From the NCBI GenBank assembly GCA_003151895.1, contig PLYX01000081.1:1-6727 (forward strand): a DNA stretch of 6,727 nt, written 5' to 3'. Each line of letters starts with the position of its first letter. The stretch's first letter is position 1. Origin of the DNA: Solirubrobacterales bacterium. Its GTDB lineage: Bacteria > Actinomycetota > Thermoleophilia > Solirubrobacterales > Solirubrobacteraceae. A program made the translations under genes and the position numbers. Of the stretch, positions 1 to 5,941 are shown piece by piece. Under the pieces are notes generated by a model, which ran no database searches, was not told the origin of the DNA, and saw nothing but the letters and a program-made list of their open reading frames with translations.

Positions 1-398
1 TGTTCGTTGCCACGCGCGACGGCAGCTCGCTGCTGAACGGTTCGCCGATCGAAGCGTCGGCCCGAGAGGATCTTGCGACCGCCATGGTCGCCACGGGGCT
101 TGCCTACGACGCCGACGTTCGCGCCGCTCAGGCCGAGGTGCTCGCGCGCGTGGTCCCGCGTGTGCGCGACATCCGCCGCTTCGGCAGCGCCGCGCTCGAT
201 CTCGCGTGGACCGCTGCCGGGCGCTACGACGCCTACTTCGAGCGCTCCGTCAAGCCGTGGGACATCGCGGCGGGCACGCTTGTCTGTGAGCGGGCCGGTC
301 TCACGGTGCTGGAGTTGCCCGAGCGCGAGCGTTTGCCGTCCGGTGTGCTTGCGGCCGTGCCGGCGCTTGCGGAAGCGCTGTTCGAGCTCGTGGGCTGA
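1..398 (+). CDS. Inositol monophosphatase family protein, C-terminal part (5' truncated by window edge)
   Basis: The reading frame is open from position 3 and gives 131 residues before a TGA at 396-398. It contains the second hallmark of the inositol monophosphatase fold: a GSAALDLAWTAAGRYDAYFE stretch followed by KPWDIAAG. The WDxAAG Asp is a metal ligand in this family, which hydrolyses phosphate monoesters such as inositol-1-phosphate using Mg2+. The fold's final strand and helix follow (AGLTVLELPERERLPSGVLAA), so the C-terminus looks natural. The first metal-binding motifs lie outside the window. The substrate could be inositol phosphate, histidinol phosphate, fructose-1,6-bisphosphate or 3'-phosphoadenosine phosphate; the visible part does not decide. 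The family call is firm and the substrate unknown. The next gene starts more than 220 nt downstream, so an operon is not evident. Confidence 0.88.
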   Translation, partial: FVATRDGSSLLNGSPIEASAREDLATAMVATGLAYDADVRAAQAEVLARVVPRVRDIRRFGSAALDLAWTAAGRYDAYFERSVKPWDIAAGTLVCERAGLTVLELPERERLPSGVLAAVPALAEALFELVG

Positions 399-441
399 AG
401 GCAATGCTTTACCCAAACCGGTGCGTCGAATCTTCAGGTGC

Positions 442-505
442 GCTTCGCGTCGGATAGCGAGAGCGAGCCGGGAGCCGCTGAGGGCTTTCGCGTATCGTCC
501 TGAGC
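442..505 (+). repeat. Dispersed repeat, copy A (inverted partner at 4961-5023)
   Basis: This 64-nt block matches the reverse complement of 4961-5023 at about 60 positions. Positions 457-493 are a 37-nt identical core. Weaker but recognisable similarity continues to about 565, for example around 527-540. The core is self-complementary: 457-464 can pair with 484-491 (one G-U pair) and 453-456 with 493-496, so it can fold as a hairpin. It lies in the spacer between the phosphatase and antiporter genes. An open frame runs through it, but the same frame content appears at copy B in non-coding context, so I read it as intergenic repeat rather than protein. I do not recognise a named family; it is REP-like or MITE-like in size. 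Confidence 0.8.
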
Positions 506-620
506 AGGCGCGACCTGGGTGCCGTCCGAGGTGCTCGCATCTGGCGCGAAGCAGAAGCCAGCTTCCCGTGGTTGGGGCACCCGACGCTGTCGCGTACTCC
601 CCATCTGGGACGCTTCGCAA

Positions 621-1829
621 GTGACCTCGTTTCAGACGGCTGCGGGCGTGCTCGGCGGACTCCTGCTGCTCGGCGCGCTGCTTTCGGGCCTGGCTGGCCG
701 CAGCGTCCTCTCCCTGGCCGCCGTGTTCGTGCTCGCCGGATTCATACTGGGCGAGGGCGCGACTGGGGTCCTTCACTTCAACGCGAACTCCGGCTTCGTC
801 GCGGATCTGGCGACGGTTGCGCTGATCGTAATCCTGTTTCGCGATGGGCTGGAGGTCGACGCTGAGATGCTGCAGCGCGAGTGGAGCGCGCCGCTGCGAA
901 AGCTTGCGATCGGGATGCCGCTGACGGCGGCGATCGTGGCGGTCGCAGCTCACGGTCTGATCGGCCTTACTTGGGTCGAGTCCTTTCTGCTCGGCGCGCT
1001 GCTCTCGCCGACTGACCCGATCCTCTCCTCTGGCGTGGTGACCGACCCGCGGGTGCCCCGTGTCATTCGGCACTCGCTGAACCTCGAGTCGGGCCTCAAC
1101 GACGGGCTGGCGCTTCCGGCGGTTCTCGCGCTGGTGGCCGCTCTCGAAGCGCAAGGTAATCACTTTGTCTGGTGGCACTTCGTGCTGCAGGACATCGGCC
1201 TCGGGTTGGCGTTCGGACTCGTCTGCGGTGTCGTCGGGTCCGTCCTGATGCCCCGTGGCGAGGACACGCGCATACCGGCGCACCAGAAGGCGCTTTACGG
1301 GCTGGGTATCGCCTTTGCGACATACAGCGTGACGGTCTTGCCACCCCACGGCAACGGACTGATTGCGGTCTTCGTCGCCGCGATCGTCGTGGGGATCCGT
1401 CGGCCGGATCTGCGCGAGCATTTCGCTGAGGGGGTTGGGGAGATCGCAGAGATCGTCAAGCTCGGGGTGTTCGCCGTGTTCGGCTCGCTCCTGACGGTAG
1501 GTGGCCTGACCGCCGAGGGGTGGGCTGCGGTCGCCGTCGTCCTGGCCACTCTCCTACTGGCGCGGCCGGTCGCGATCTGGGTGGCACTTGCCGGCACGGG
1601 ACTCGACAGGGAGGCCAAGGCATTCATGGCGTGGTTCGGACCGAAGGGCGTGGCGACGATGACTTTCTCGCTGTTGATCCTTGGTCGCCAGCTGCCCGCG
1701 GGAGTAACGATCTTCGACGTCGCGGCACTGGCGGTCGTCGTGTCGGTTGTCCTTCATGGGCTGACGGAGACACCAGGCATCGACTGGATCGCCGAGCGAT
1801 CCCAAGACCAGTCGCGCGCCGGCGCATGA
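621..1829 (+). CDS. NhaP-type (CPA1) cation:proton antiporter
   Basis: This is an integral membrane exchanger, probably moving Na+ or K+ out against H+ for pH and salt homeostasis. From GTG 621 it is 402 residues, normal for prokaryotic CPA1 proteins, and almost entirely hydrophobic helices. The ion-site signature is visible: SPTDP with Thr131-Asp132, then ESGLNDGLALP with Asn160-Asp161. The Asn-Asp pair marks the CPA1 branch, as in archaeal NhaP1. Arg315 lies in a late helix (LLLARPVAIW) and AWFGPKGVATMTF near the C-terminus is typical. There is no long cytoplasmic RCK/TrkA tail. The frame is open from 519, but the extra 34 residues are polar, lack a membrane character and lie largely over repeat copy A. 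The protein-like hydrophobic start fits GTG 621, with a weak GGGA at 607-610 as ribosome site. It converges with the acyl-CoA dehydrogenase gene. The transported ion is inferred. Confidence 0.9.
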   Translation: MTSFQTAAGVLGGLLLLGALLSGLAGRSVLSLAAVFVLAGFILGEGATGVLHFNANSGFVADLATVALIVILFRDGLEVDAEMLQREWSAPLRKLAIGMPLTAAIVAVAAHGLIGLTWVESFLLGALLSPTDPILSSGVVTDPRVPRVIRHSLNLESGLNDGLALPAVLALVAALEAQGNHFVWWHFVLQDIGLGLAFGLVCGVVGSVLMPRGEDTRIPAHQKALYGLGIAFATYSVTVLPPHGNGLIAVFVAAIVVGIRRPDLREHFAEGVGEIAEIVKLGVFAVFGSLLTVGGLTAEGWAAVAVVLATLLLARPVAIWVALAGTGLDREAKAFMAWFGPKGVATMTFSLLILGRQLPAGVTIFDVAALAVVVSVVLHGLTETPGIDWIAERSQDQSRAGA

Positions 1830-1881
1830 CCGCGCGGCTGCTCCTGTGAGAATGCGAGCGCGTCGTCGGATATCGACCACA

Positions 1882-1950
1882 CGCAGGGTCAGCGGCGAGG
1901 CGCCGGTGCCGGCCTTATCGGCCGGTGGTCTCCTCGCCGCCGACCCTGCG
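1882..1950. terminator. Large near-perfect hairpin, possible bidirectional terminator
   Basis: The arms 1882-1900 and 1932-1950 are complementary at 18 of 19 positions; the only mismatch is 1891 with 1941. The 31-nt apex carries its own stem, 1909-1914 with 1920-1925, closing a TTATC loop, plus two G-U pairs. It begins 52 nt after the antiporter stop and lies in a convergent spacer, where a two-way terminator is expected. There is no T-tract on either side, so classic intrinsic termination is not assured. It could instead be a cruciform-forming repeat. The structure is directly visible; the function is inference. Confidence 0.6.
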
Positions 1951-2065
1951 CGAGCAATAGCGACGAGGACGTGCTCGCTTGTTGCGCGGAAGCAGGAGCG
2001 ACTTCGAGGTCACGGAGTGCCGAACGGAGATCCGCATTTCAATGAGGTTCTCGGGGCCCTTCGGT

Positions 2066-2285
2066 CTAAGCGGTCGACGCCAGATGTGGGGCAACGCGCG
2101 ATTCAGCCTTCCGGGCATGCAACGCGATGTCGGCTGCATGGAGGAGATCATCGGGCGTCCCGCCAGGTTGCCATTGCACAGAGGTAACGCTGGCCATCGG
2201 CCAGATCCGGGCACGTGCGACAGCGTGTCCGGGCGATCGCGTCGGTGATCCGCTGCACGACTGCATCCGCATACTCTCTGCCACT
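2066..2285 (-). pseudogene. Fossil of a GGDEF (diguanylate cyclase) domain C-terminus
   Basis: Read on the minus strand, one frame gives WQPGGTPDDLLHAADIALHA followed by RKAESRV, ending at a TAG at 2066-2068. This follows the last helix of GGDEF domains, whose usual pattern is DDLLxxADxALYxAKxxGRxRV. The preceding residues VTSVQWQPG look like the SxGVAQWQPG strand with two or three residues missing. Just upstream, in a different frame, YADAVVQRITDAI resembles the preceding GGDEF helix (AVxERIRxAI). A frameshift near 2190 would join them. The GGDEF motif itself and everything before it are absent, because an intact dehydrogenase stop lies at 2336. GGDEF proteins make cyclic di-GMP; this remnant cannot. 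It could be chance resemblance, but the spacing of conserved residues argues otherwise. Confidence 0.5.
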
Positions 2286-2293
2286 CTGCGATG

Positions 2294-2323
2294 CCGCGGC
2301 GGCCGGCCTCCTGGCCGGCGCGG
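2294..2323 (-). terminator. Hairpin downstream of the acyl-CoA dehydrogenase
   Basis: GCCGGCC at 2302-2308 pairs perfectly with GGCCGGC at 2313-2319 around a 4-nt loop. After a bulge, CCGC 2294-2297 can pair with GCGG 2320-2323. It lies 12 nt beyond the dehydrogenase stop on the minus strand, a typical place for a terminator. No T-run follows. Confidence 0.4.
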
Positions 2324-2335
2324 GACGCGCTGCGG

Positions 2336-3503
2336 TCAGGTCGATGCGCCCGCGGGCTGAGCCGCGTTGCGAACCATCTGCCCGGCGATGACGAGTTGCT
2401 GGATCTGGCTGGTTCCCTCGTAGATGCGAAACAGGCGCGCGTCGCGATAGAGGCGCTCGACGGGGACGCCCCGCATGTAGCCTGCGCCGCCGTGTATCTG
2501 TACGGCGCGATCGGCGATGCGACCGACCGCCTCGCTGGCGAAGTACTTGCTGGCGGCGGGCGCCATGCGCCGGTCCGCGCCGCTGTCGTAGGCGCTGGCG
2601 CTCTCCAGCACGAGCGCGCGGGCGGCCAGGTATTCGGTCTGTGAGTCGGCGAGCATCCCCTGGATGAGCTGGTGCTCTGCGATCGGCTTGCCGCCCTGCC
2701 TGCGCTCGACGGCAAAAGTTCAGTGACTCGTCGATGAGCCGCTCGGACAGCCCGACGCACAGGGCCGCGATGTGCAGCCGCCCGTGCGCGAGGCACCGCA
2801 TCGCGGTTAGATATCCGGTGCCCTCGCTCGCGCCCACGAGCGCGGACTCGGGCACGCGGACCTCGTCGAGGTACACGGCGGCGGTCCAGGCACCGGCCTG
2901 ACCCATCTTTGTGTCTTTGGGAGCGACGCTGAGTCCGGCGGCGTCGCGCGGGACCATGAACACAGAGATCCCCTGGCTGGGCTTCTCGACGTTGCTGGTG
3001 CGGGCGAAGACCATGAACAGGTCGGCGATGGGCGCGTTCGTGATGTAGCGCTTGGCGCCGTCGATGACCCATTCGACGCCGTCGCGTCGTGCGTGCGTCA
3101 CGAGCCCTGCCGGGTCAGAGCCGGCCTGCGCCTCGGTCAGCGCGAACGCGGCGGTCACTGCCCCGGAGGCGAGTTCGGGGAGCAGCTGGCGCTTCTGCTG
3201 GTCCGTGCCGCCCTCGATCAGCACATGGCCGGCGATGCCGTTGTTGGTCCCGAACATCGACCGGAACGCCGGTGTCGTGTAGCCCAGCTCGAACACGAGC
3301 TGCGCCTCCTCGGTCATCGTCATGCCAAGCCCGCCGTGCTCGATGGGAAGCGCGAACCCATAGAGGCCCATGTCGATAGCCTGCTGACGGATGCGATCGG
3401 GTATCGCGTCGTTCTCGTCGATTGTCGTCTCTGCGGGGACTACCTCGGAGCGCACGAATTGCCTTACCGCGCGCACCATGTCCTGCAAGTCGTCGTGCTC
3501 CAT
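2336..3503 (-). CDS. Acyl-CoA dehydrogenase, interrupted by a single-base frameshift
   Basis: This is an FAD flavoenzyme that introduces the 2,3-double bond into acyl-CoA in beta-oxidation and passes electrons to electron-transfer flavoprotein. The ATG at 3501-3503 has an excellent ribosome site (GGGAGGTG, 3508-3515). Residues 1-263 read in one frame and include ALTEAQAGSDP (about 121-131, FAD/substrate site) and DGAKRYITN (148-156). At the T4 run (AAAA on plus, 2714-2717) one base too many shifts the frame; the first frame then runs on as nonsense to 2148. Removing one base restores EHQLIQ, QIHGGAGYMRG and IYEGTSQIQ, in which Glu362 is the expected catalytic base, ending at 2336. The joined product is 388 residues, normal for the family. 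No other lesion is seen, so the shift is a sequencing/assembly error or a very recent mutation. If real, the protein loses its C-terminal helical domain. Chain-length preference is unknown. Confidence 0.9.
2714..2717 (-). other. Frameshift site (homopolymer of four) in acyl-CoA dehydrogenase
   Basis: On the minus strand the gene reads AAC TTT then TGCC where AAC TTT GCC is needed to continue as NFAVERRQGG. One extra T in a T4 run explains the change of frame exactly. All downstream family motifs are in the second frame. Confidence 0.85.
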
Positions 3504-3506
3504 CGC

Positions 3507-3603
3507 TCACCTCCCGGTCAAGTGCACGATACCGGCGCCCATCGTGCCGGCACCGACGACGCCGATGATCGAGGGAAGCGCCGCTGGGCGAGCCAGCGTA
3601 CAT
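3507..3603 (-). pseudogene. Vestige of a 3-hydroxyacyl-CoA dehydrogenase N-terminus
   Basis: On the minus strand, upstream of the acyl-CoA dehydrogenase, 29 residues read LARPAALPS, then IIGVVGAGTMGAGI, then VHLTGR and a TGA at 3507-3509. IGVVGAGTMGAGI is the NAD-binding glycine loop (GxGxMGxGI) that opens 3-hydroxybutyryl/3-hydroxyacyl-CoA dehydrogenases. A normal enzyme has about 280 residues and continues AQ(L/V) after this motif; here it stops six residues later, four bases upstream of the next ATG. An ATG at 3601-3603 lies in another frame, so the beginning may also carry a frameshift. The simplest reading is an internal deletion that removed nearly the whole gene while keeping its first motif and its junction with the following gene. 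The stop overlaps the ribosome site of the acyl-CoA dehydrogenase. A tiny translated leader is a less likely alternative. Confidence 0.65.
3508..3515 (-). promoter_or_regulatory. Strong Shine-Dalgarno of the acyl-CoA dehydrogenase
   Basis: On the minus strand GGGAGGTG lies 4 nt before the ATG at 3503 (GGAGG core about 6 nt before it). It fixes the start and is the strongest ribosome site in the window. It overlaps the TGA ending the vestigial 3-hydroxyacyl-CoA dehydrogenase frame, as expected for two genes once translationally coupled. Confidence 0.8.
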
Positions 3604-3616
3604 GGCGGACCTGGAC

Positions 3617-3622
3617 TAGGCT
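3617..3622 (+). promoter_or_regulatory. Possible -10 element for a leaderless thiolase transcript
   Basis: TAGGCT fits the TANNNT pattern of actinobacterial -10 boxes and ends 8 nt before the GTG at 3631. There is no convincing Shine-Dalgarno before that GTG. This geometry is common for leaderless mRNAs in high-GC Actinomycetota. No -35 box is recognisable, so this is only a candidate. Confidence 0.3.
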
Positions 3623-3630
3623 CTCCGGCC

Positions 3631-4851
3631 GTGCGCGATGCCGTGATCTGCGAGCCGCTCAGAACCGCCGTTGGAGGCGTCGGCGGCGTTTTCCGAGACG
3701 TGCCGCCCGCGACGCTGACGGCGACGGTCCTCCGGGAGCTTCTCCGGCGCACCTCGTTGGCGCCCGAGGAGATCGACGATGTCCTCCTCGGTCAGTGCTA
3801 TCCGAACGGCGAGGCGCCGGCGATCGGCCGGGTGGCTGCGCTCGATGCCGGTCTGCCGATCGAGGTGCCGGGGCTTCAGCTCGACCGGCGCTGCGGCTCT
3901 GGCCTGCAGGCGATCATGCTCGGCTGCATGGAGGTCCAGACCGGGGTGGCGGATCTCGTTCTCGCGGGCGGCGCCGAGAGCATGAGTCAAGCCGAGTTCT
4001 ACGCGATGGGCATGCGCTGGGGTGTCAAAGGTGGTGGCGTGAGGCTGGAGGATCGGCTGGCGCGGCCGCGAGTGACGGCCGGCGGCATCCACCATCCGGT
4101 GCCTGGGGGCATGATCGAAACCGCCGAGAACGTACGCCGGCATTACGCGATCTCGCGCGAGGAGCAGGACGAGCTGGCGCTTCGCTCGCACCAGCGGGCG
4201 GTCGCTGCTCACGAGGGTGGCACGTTCGCGCAGGAGATCGTCCCCGTGGCCGTAGAGAACCGCGGAGAGGAGCGGCTGATCGACAGCGACGAGCACCCGC
4301 GTGCGGACACAACACTCGAGCGACTCGGCACCCTGCGGCCGCTGATGCTGCGCAGCGACCCCGACGCGACAGTGACCGCGGGCAACGCGAGCGGTCAGAA
4401 CGACGGCGCGGCGGTTTGCATCGTCACACACCCGGACAAGGCAGCCGAGCTCGGCCTGCAGCCGTTCGCGCGCCTCGTGTCATGGGCGGTCGCGGGCGTG
4501 GCACCGGAGATGATGGGCATCGGCCCCATCCCATCGACACGGCGGGCGCTTGACCGAGCCGGGCTGAGCATGGACGACATGGACCTGATCGAGCTCAACG
4601 AGGCGTTTGCGGCGCAGGCGCTGGCGGTCCTGCACGAGTGGGACCTACCGGATGGGCTGGAGCGCGTCAACGTGCACGGCTCTGGCATTTCCCTGGGTCA
4701 TCCCGTCGGAGCGACGGGGGCGAGGATCCTGGCCACCCTGCTGCGCGAGTTGCGCCGTCGCGGTGGACGCTACGGACTGGAGACGATGTGCATCGGAGGT
4801 GGTCAGGGGATGACCGCCATCTTCGAGAATGTTGCACCCGCGTACGTGTAG
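3631..4851 (+). CDS. Thiolase (acetyl-CoA C-acetyltransferase / acyltransferase)
   Basis: The enzyme catalyses thiolytic cleavage of 3-ketoacyl-CoA, or the reverse condensation of two acetyl-CoA. From GTG 3631 it is 406 residues, the usual thiolase length, and begins VRDAVICEPLRTAVGG, matching the family's typical (D)AVIxxxxRTPxG opening. All active-site elements are present: nucleophile Cys88 in LDRRCGSGLQ, the AGGAESMSQ segment, NEAFAAQ, His357 in GISLGHPVGATGAR, and Cys387 in MCIGGGQGMTAIFE. The frame is open upstream to 3391, but that part overlaps the opposite-strand dehydrogenase and is not thiolase-like. It is divergent from the acyl-CoA dehydrogenase and the vestigial 3-hydroxyacyl-CoA dehydrogenase, which supports a beta-oxidation role. 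Biosynthetic use cannot be excluded. It appears fully intact. Confidence 0.95.
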   Translation: MRDAVICEPLRTAVGGVGGVFRDVPPATLTATVLRELLRRTSLAPEEIDDVLLGQCYPNGEAPAIGRVAALDAGLPIEVPGLQLDRRCGSGLQAIMLGCMEVQTGVADLVLAGGAESMSQAEFYAMGMRWGVKGGGVRLEDRLARPRVTAGGIHHPVPGGMIETAENVRRHYAISREEQDELALRSHQRAVAAHEGGTFAQEIVPVAVENRGEERLIDSDEHPRADTTLERLGTLRPLMLRSDPDATVTAGNASGQNDGAAVCIVTHPDKAAELGLQPFARLVSWAVAGVAPEMMGIGPIPSTRRALDRAGLSMDDMDLIELNEAFAAQALAVLHEWDLPDGLERVNVHGSGISLGHPVGATGARILATLLRELRRRGGRYGLETMCIGGGQGMTAIFENVAPAYV

Positions 4852-4865
4852 GGCGTCGATTGACG

Positions 4866-4889
4866 GGTGCGCGTCGAAGGCGTCGCACC
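4866..4889 (+). terminator. Weak hairpin after the thiolase
   Basis: GGTGCG at 4866-4871 pairs with CGCACC at 4884-4889, starting 14 nt after the thiolase stop. The stem is short (6 bp with a 12-nt loop) and no T-run follows. It is the best terminator candidate for the thiolase, but weak. Confidence 0.3.
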
Positions 4890-4960
4890 ACTCAAGCCTC
4901 GATGAAGTCCTCCTCCTTTCGGCCGAAGCGAGCGCCTCGATGACCGGAACCCACACTGTC

Positions 4961-5023
4961 GCTCGGGACGAGACGCGAAAGCCCTCAGCGGCTCCCGGCT
5001 CGCTCTCGCATCCGACACGAAGC
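4961..5023 (-). repeat. Dispersed repeat, copy B (inverted relative to 442-505)
   Basis: The reverse complement of this 63-nt stretch matches copy A at about 60 positions, with one 1-nt indel and three substitutions. The identical core is 4973-5009. Diverged similarity continues leftwards to about 4904. It lies between the thiolase and the 3' end of the LAGLIDADG-type gene, 58 nt from that gene's stop. No transposase or other coding content is attached to it. Confidence 0.8.
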
Positions 5024-5080
5024 AGGCGCCTGACGACTCGACGCCGCGCATCGACGGCTTTCGTTGGCGCAATGAATTCG

Positions 5081-5848
5081 TCACGCCTTCGGCCCGACGA
5101 ATGCGTCGAGTCGGGCGACGGAGTCGCGGCGGGCGATTGAGATGTTGCGCTCGTTCATCTGGCGCCACTCGACACCGAGTTGGTCGCACGTCGCGCAGAA
5201 AAGGCTGCGGATGTCCGTGGAGGCGTTCGTGAAGTTGTAGCGGGGATATTCGTAGGTCTTGCCTTTGATGCGTACACGGTTGATGAAGCGGCATCCATCG
5301 GAGTGGATCAGCCCCCGCAGGAACTCCTCAGGCCGCTCGCGCACAAGCTGTGTCTGCCAATCCACGAGTTGGATCGGGCGGAGGTGCTTGGGGCCCCTGC
5401 CATGCTGGGGGAAGAGGCATGCGACCGCTTTCGAATACACGCCCACGACGACACACTGGGCTTGCGCGTCTGGCCGAAAGCACGCAACTCGGTTCTGCGG
5501 AAACACAGTGCGCATGGCGGCGGCGCACGACGAAATGATGCCCGGCCATTTCGTGTCGAGCGTGATCCTCAGTCGCCAGGTACGCCGTTCCTTGGAGATC
5601 CCGCCATCTCCCAGGTACATACCCAGGAGATAGGCGTAGCTTGCCTGCGGCAGCGCGTTGAAGTTGTGCTCGGGACGCCCACAACGCAGGCAGGCCTTCC
5701 GAGCGTCGGTTCGTCGTGAGGCAGTGCTGCCACGACGCCAGTCGCGAATGGTGGTGCGTGGTATGCCAGTCGAACGGGCTATCTTGCAGTCGTTCACGCC
5801 CCGAGCGACGAGGTTCTTCACTTCGGCGTATTCCGCGTTCGATCGCAT
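5081..5848 (-). CDS. Free-standing HTH + LAGLIDADG-type homing-endonuclease-like protein
   Basis: From ATG 5846-5848 the protein has 255 residues. Residues about 7-38 form a resolvase-like helix-turn-helix (KNLVARGVNDCKIARSTGIP then RTTIRDW). A CLRC pair (Cys53, Cys56) follows and could bind metal. Two LAGLIDADG-like motifs are then visible: YLLGMYLGDGG (about 73-83, Asp81) and EFLRGLIHSDG (175-185, Asp184). Their acidic ends are the expected metal-binding catalytic residues, about 100 residues apart as in single-chain enzymes. Homing endonucleases cut long DNA sites; with an HTH it may instead act as a DNA-binding regulator. No intron or intein is around it. The start lies 8 nt after the tRNA-Leu 3' end with no Shine-Dalgarno; the frame is open further upstream only into the tRNA, which I exclude. 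I remember similar genes as common in Thermoleophilia, but have not checked. The fold is fairly sure, the role unknown. Confidence 0.82.
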   Translation of the reverse strand: MRSNAEYAEVKNLVARGVNDCKIARSTGIPRTTIRDWRRGSTASRRTDARKACLRCGRPEHNFNALPQASYAYLLGMYLGDGGISKERRTWRLRITLDTKWPGIISSCAAAMRTVFPQNRVACFRPDAQAQCVVVGVYSKAVACLFPQHGRGPKHLRPIQLVDWQTQLVRERPEEFLRGLIHSDGCRFINRVRIKGKTYEYPRYNFTNASTDIRSLFCATCDQLGVEWRQMNERNISIARRDSVARLDAFVGPKA

Positions 5849-5856
5849 GATCTGAG

Positions 5857-5941
5857 TGCGGCGGGTGGGATTCGAACCCACAAGTCCTCACGGACAATGC
5901 CTTTTGAGAGCATCGCGTTTACCTGGTTTCGCCACCGCCGC
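5857..5941 (-). tRNA. tRNA-Leu(CAA)
   Basis: On the minus strand the 85-nt sequence folds as a complete class II tRNA. The 7-bp acceptor stem GCGGCGG/CCGCCGC is perfect. The D-arm region resembles leucine tRNAs (TGGCGAAACCAGGTAAACGC). The anticodon stem ATGCT/GGCAT encloses the loop CTCAAAA, giving anticodon CAA, which reads UUG. The long variable arm is GTCC-GTGA-GGAC and the T-arm is GTGGG-TTCGAAT-CCCAC. The discriminator is A, as required for leucine; the 3' CCA is not encoded. A TAGACT box upstream (about 5950-5955) could be a -10 element, but no -35 is clear. The tRNA looks intact, so the neighbouring LAGLIDADG gene has not disrupted it. Confidence 0.96.

Larger units (their letters stand above)
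1830..2335. other. Convergent spacer without an intact gene
   Basis: About 500 nt separate the stop of the antiporter from the stop of the minus-strand acyl-CoA dehydrogenase. Open frames exist on both strands, but none looks like an intact protein. The spacer holds a long hairpin (1882-1950), a minus-strand GGDEF-like fossil (about 2066-2285) and a terminator-like hairpin (2294-2323). A further 7-bp stem pairs 1950-1956 with 1972-1978, directly abutting the long hairpin. I see nothing identifiable in 1985-2065. Confidence 0.6.

Noticed and set aside
519..620. N-terminal extension of the antiporter from the upstream ATG at 519
   Set aside because: The extra 34 residues are polar, overlap the diverged part of repeat copy A and are not antiporter-like; the hydrophobic protein begins at GTG 621.
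1846..2248. Plus-strand open frames in the convergent spacer as small genes
   Set aside because: No recognisable protein features, no ribosome site, and they run through the long hairpin and the minus-strand GGDEF-like fossil.
3391..3630. Upstream extension of the thiolase frame to the ATG at 3391
   Set aside because: It runs antisense through the start of the acyl-CoA dehydrogenase and has no thiolase similarity; the canonical thiolase opening starts at GTG 3631.
3093..4553. A 486-residue plus-strand frame
   Set aside because: Arg/Ala/Gly-rich composition and overlap with two well-identified genes mark it as a GC-rich shadow frame.
442..5023. Composite transposon bounded by the inverted repeats
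   Set aside because: No transposase, integrase or target-site duplication is visible, and the enclosed genes are ordinary metabolic and transport genes.
5849..5881. Start of the LAGLIDADG gene at the ATG at 5881
   Set aside because: This would translate the T-arm and acceptor end of an intact tRNA-Leu; the ATG at 5848 is the first outside it.
5328..5897. A 189-residue minus-strand frame over the LAGLIDADG gene
   Set aside because: It overlaps the tRNA and the real gene in another frame and has shadow-like composition.
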